From CAYGZA01 sp964354135 (GTDB lineage: Bacteria; Planctomycetota; Planctomycetia; Pirellulales; Thermoguttaceae): a stretch of 7,167 nucleotides of DNA. A program made the translations under genes and the position numbers. Position 1 is the stretch's first letter. Each line of letters opens with the position of its first letter. Positions 4,994 to 7,167 of the stretch are shown here, piece by piece. A model generated the notes under the pieces. The model saw nothing but the letters and a program-made list of their open reading frames with translations. It was not told the origin of the DNA and did no database searches. The DNA is taken from contig CAYGZA010000327.1 in assembly GCA_964354135.1 (NCBI GenBank), positions 1-7,167 of the forward strand, read 5' to 3'.

Positions 4994-6036
4994 TACTTCG
5001 CAGCCGGCTCCGGCGGCGTCGGACTGCGTTTCGCCTTGGGCTTGACCTTGAGGAACGCCGGCGGTCGAAGGGCCTTGATGGGTTCGTCGGAGACCTTGAT
5101 GTCCTGGCCGCGGAGATGCCTGGCGAAGAAGGCCCGCACCCGCGCGTCGACTTCCGGACCGCCGAACCCGTGGCCGCCCCCAAGGATCTTCACGAAAGTG
5201 GCATCGGCCCCCGCTTTCTTCAGGGCCGAATACATCAATTCCGCTTGTTCCAGCGGGACCAGCGGGTCGTCGGTGCCGTGGACGATCAAAAACGGCGGAT
5301 CGTCGGCCGACGCATACGTGACCGGCGAGGCCTGCCGGGCCAGCTCCCGTTTCTCTTCAACCTTCCCGCCGAAGAGCGTCGACTCGGGCGACTCGCGCGA
5401 GGCCGGCATCTCCGTGCGCTTGAACTTGGCGAAGGCGAGGAAGTCGCTCGGGCCGAAAAAATCGACCACGCAGGCCACGCGGCTGGTCCGGTCCGGCGAG
5501 CCGTTGGAGCCCTCCAGCTCCTTCACGTCGCCGGAAGTGCCCAAGAGGCTCACCAGGTGCCCGCCGGCCGACGGGCCCCAAACGCCGATCTTCTCCGGGT
5601 CGATGTTGTACTTCTGGGCGTTGGCCTTGAGCCAGCGGATGGCCGCCTTGCAGTCGTGGATCTGGGCAGGCCAGATCGCCTCGCCGGTGAGCCGGTATCC
5701 GACGGAGGCGCAGAAGTAATTCCCGCTGGCGGCGAACGGGATGAGGTTCCCGTGGCCGTTGGACTTGTCGCCGCCCCGCCACGCCCCGCCGTGGATGAAG
5801 ACGATCACGGGCCGGGGTTTCTGGCTCGCCTCGCGGGGGCGGATGATGTCGAGCACGAGCGGCCGGGCGCCGGCTTGACCGTACTGCACGTCGCGCTCGA
5901 TGATGACGTTCTCCGGCGCCTTCCAGGCCCGCTTCGGGGCGGCCTTCTTGCCCGGCGGCTGCCCGGACGCCGCATCGCCCCGCGCAATCACGACCAGCAA
6001 CGCACACACCAGAAAACGACCGGCACGGGTCCCCAT
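4993..6036 (-). CDS. secreted alpha/beta-hydrolase, BD-FAE-type esterase
   Basis: A 347-residue alpha/beta-hydrolase predicted to hydrolyse carboxyl esters outside the cytoplasm, perhaps acetyl or feruloyl groups on plant or algal polysaccharide; the substrate is inferred from family only. Residues 1-25 form a signal peptide (basic start, F-L-V-C-A-L-L-V-V-I-A core, then D-A-A-S-G). Catalytic features: oxyanion-hole motif H-G-G-A-W at 82-86; nucleophile elbow G-P-S-A-G-G at 154-159 with Ser156; H-G-T-D-D-P at 253-258 with Asp257; and G-G-G-H-G at 286-290 with His289. The triad is complete. A Pro/Lys-rich, probably disordered tail (about 323-347) extends beyond the domain. The ATG at 6036 has AGGAGG (6049-6044) 7 bases upstream and places the signal peptide at the N-terminus; the in-frame start at 6114 does not. 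It is divergent from the symporter, and joint uptake of released products is only a guess. Confidence 0.9.
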   Translation of the reverse strand: MGTRAGRFLVCALLVVIARGDAASGQPPGKKAAPKRAWKAPENVIIERDVQYGQAGARPLVLDIIRPREASQKPRPVIVFIHGGAWRGGDKSNGHGNLIPFAASGNYFCASVGYRLTGEAIWPAQIHDCKAAIRWLKANAQKYNIDPEKIGVWGPSAGGHLVSLLGTSGDVKELEGSNGSPDRTSRVACVVDFFGPSDFLAFAKFKRTEMPASRESPESTLFGGKVEEKRELARQASPVTYASADDPPFLIVHGTDDPLVPLEQAELMYSALKKAGADATFVKILGGGHGFGGPEVDARVRAFFARHLRGQDIKVSDEPIKALRPPAFLKVKPKAKRSPTPPEPAAK

Positions 6037-6059
6037 GGCCTTTCCTCCTCGTGCTTTGG

Positions 6060-6065
6060 ATTGTA
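6060..6065 (-). promoter_or_regulatory. candidate -10 box for the esterase gene
   Basis: On the minus strand TACAAT (6065-6060, 5 of 6 to consensus) lies 23 bases before the esterase ATG. No recognisable -35 box is found 16-18 bases upstream; the palindrome at 6069-6082 occupies that spacer, a position where a regulator could act. Confidence 0.3.
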
Positions 6066-6068
6066 GAA

Positions 6069-6082
6069 CACGGCTTGCCGTG
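6069..6082. promoter_or_regulatory. palindrome in the esterase-symporter divergent region
   Basis: CACGGC (6069-6074), TT, GCCGTG (6077-6082) is a perfect 6+2+6 inverted repeat within the 87-base gap between the divergent genes. The size and location fit an operator for a dimeric regulator. A nearby GCACG (6095-6099) gives an alternative pairing with CGTGC (6079-6083). Confidence 0.35.
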
Positions 6083-6123
6083 CGGCGCGCAGCGGCACGC
6101 TCCCGGCGATCCACCCCACCAAT

Positions 6124-7167
6124 ATGACAGACAACCAGCTCTTCGACAACCGCCCCGACTTGCCGCCGTTGCCACCCGGCGACCCGAGCAGGCCGCCGCG
6201 CCGCGGGATGCCGCTCTACGCGAAGATTCTCATCGGCCTGATCGTGGGGGCTGCGTTGGGCATCGGCTCACACGTATGGTTCTCGCGGCCTGCCGTGCCC
6301 GGCACCAGCGACGCACGGGACCAGGATGCCAACGGGCTGGATGACCGGCTCGACTGGGCCGCCCTCCACGTGGCCGATCCCGCGGGCCGGGTCTTCCTGC
6401 GGCTGATCCTGATGGTCGTGCTGCCGCTGGTCTTCTCCGCCTTGGCGTTGGCGGTCGTGGAGCTGGGCGACGTCCGCCGCCTCGGGCGGATCGGCGTTCA
6501 GACGCTCGTGCTCACGTTGGCCCTTTCCCTCGCCGCCGTGGCGATTGGAATCACCCTGGTCCGCCTGACCCGGCCGGGACATCACCTGCCGGAGGCGAAG
6601 CGAAAGGCCCTTCTCACCCAGTACGCGCCGCAGGCAAACAGAGACATCGAGCAGGCAAGACGCGCCAAACCGCTCGCGCAGGCCCTCTTGGACATCATTC
6701 CCGAAAACCCGCTCCAGGAAATGGCCGGCGCCTTGGACGGCAGCGCCAAGGGGGGCGGAATGCTGGCCGTGATGTTCTTTGCCCTGGTGTTCGGGATCGC
6801 CTTGTCGGCGGTGGGCCCCCGGGGCGAAACCCTGGTTCGCCTGCTGGAAGGGCTGTTTGCCGTGTCGATGGCGATCATCGGCTTTGCCATGCGCCTGGCG
6901 CCCTACGGGGTCGCGTGCCTGATCTTCGCCATGACGGCCCGGCTGGGCGGCCAGGTGCTCGAGACGCTCGTTTGGTTCGTTGGGACCGTGCTCCTGGGTC
7001 TGGCGATTCAGCTCTTTGTGGTCTATCCGCTTCTCTTGGTCTTCGTGGGTCGGCGGAACCCGTTGGTTTTCTTCCGCAGCATCTCCGACGCGATGCTCAC
7101 CGCCTTCGGCACGTCCAGCTCGAACGCCACCCTCCCCACGGCCCTCCGCGTGGCCGAGGAAGAACTC
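6124..7167 (+). CDS. dicarboxylate/amino acid:cation symporter, SDF/DAACS family (3' end cut off)
   Basis: An open frame of 348 codons runs off the window without a stop. It encodes a GltP/DctA-type sodium- or proton-coupled carrier of acidic amino acids or C4-dicarboxylates in the inner membrane. Visible: a Pro-rich cytoplasmic N-terminus (12-26); TM1 at about 32-53; TM2 with V-F-L-R-L-I-L-M-V-V-L-P-L-V-F at 90-104; I-I-P-E-N-P at 191-196; M-F-F-A-L-V-F-G-I-A-L at 217-227; and the HP1 signature G-T-S-S-S-N-A-T-L-P at 329-338. TM7 with N-M-D-G-T and HP2 would follow beyond the edge. The TM1-TM2 loop (54-80) contains an EF-hand-like D-x-D-x-N-G-x-D segment, unusual for the family. The ATG at 6124 lacks a Shine-Dalgarno sequence; Met29 (6208) is an alternative that also lacks one. 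Substrate cannot be fixed from the part present. Confidence 0.9.
   Translation, partial: MTDNQLFDNRPDLPPLPPGDPSRPPRRGMPLYAKILIGLIVGAALGIGSHVWFSRPAVPGTSDARDQDANGLDDRLDWAALHVADPAGRVFLRLILMVVLPLVFSALALAVVELGDVRRLGRIGVQTLVLTLALSLAAVAIGITLVRLTRPGHHLPEAKRKALLTQYAPQANRDIEQARRAKPLAQALLDIIPENPLQEMAGALDGSAKGGGMLAVMFFALVFGIALSAVGPRGETLVRLLEGLFAVSMAIIGFAMRLAPYGVACLIFAMTARLGGQVLETLVWFVGTVLLGLAIQLFVVYPLLLVFVGRRNPLVFFRSISDAMLTAFGTSSSNATLPTALRVAEEEL

Noticed and set aside
5116..6066. 316-codon plus-strand frame over the esterase
   Set aside because: Antisense shadow of a gene with a complete catalytic triad and signal peptide; no plausible ribosome site or domain.

Overview
The window looks like chromosomal DNA from a high-GC planctomycete or a close PVC-group relative. 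The reasons are a Tat-exported TIM-barrel protein, Uma2-family genes, a secreted BD-FAE-type esterase, bacterial-microcompartment genes, and several short degenerate repeat families between genes that I recall as common in planctomycete assemblies. The assignment is inferred from gene content; there is no rRNA or other marker gene here.

Layout: (1) 64-987, minus strand, a Tat-signal sugar-phosphate isomerase/epimerase-like protein. (2) A 229-base divergent control region with a good sigma70-like promoter facing right. (3) 1217-2557 and 2711-3274, plus strand, a PduS-like flavin/iron-sulfur protein followed by a PduT-like tandem-BMC shell protein, in the same order as in the Salmonella pdu operon. 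The 153-base gap between them is mostly one long stem-loop whose outer arm begins on the last base of the pduS stop codon. (4) 3459-4073 plus and 4121-4789 minus, two convergent, dissimilar Uma2-family (PD-(D/E)XK) genes. (5) 4993-6036, minus, a secreted alpha/beta-hydrolase. (6) 6124 to the window end, plus, a dicarboxylate/amino-acid:cation symporter (SDF/DAACS family), cut by the window edge just after its serine-rich hairpin HP1 motif.

Only pduS and pduT clearly act together: a shell trimer with a cysteine in the pore loop, and a redox partner that can pass electrons through it. No alcohol or aldehyde dehydrogenase, phosphotransacylase, hexameric shell protein or pentameric vertex protein is in the window, so the pair looks like a satellite of a microcompartment encoded elsewhere, or the edge of a locus. 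The other genes show no common pathway.

The most unusual pattern is not a gene. Every gene whose non-convergent 3' end is visible (four of four) is followed by a different short degenerate repeat or inverted repeat. In three of the four the repeat overlaps the stop codon. The two divergent 5' regions and the convergent gap carry nothing of this type.
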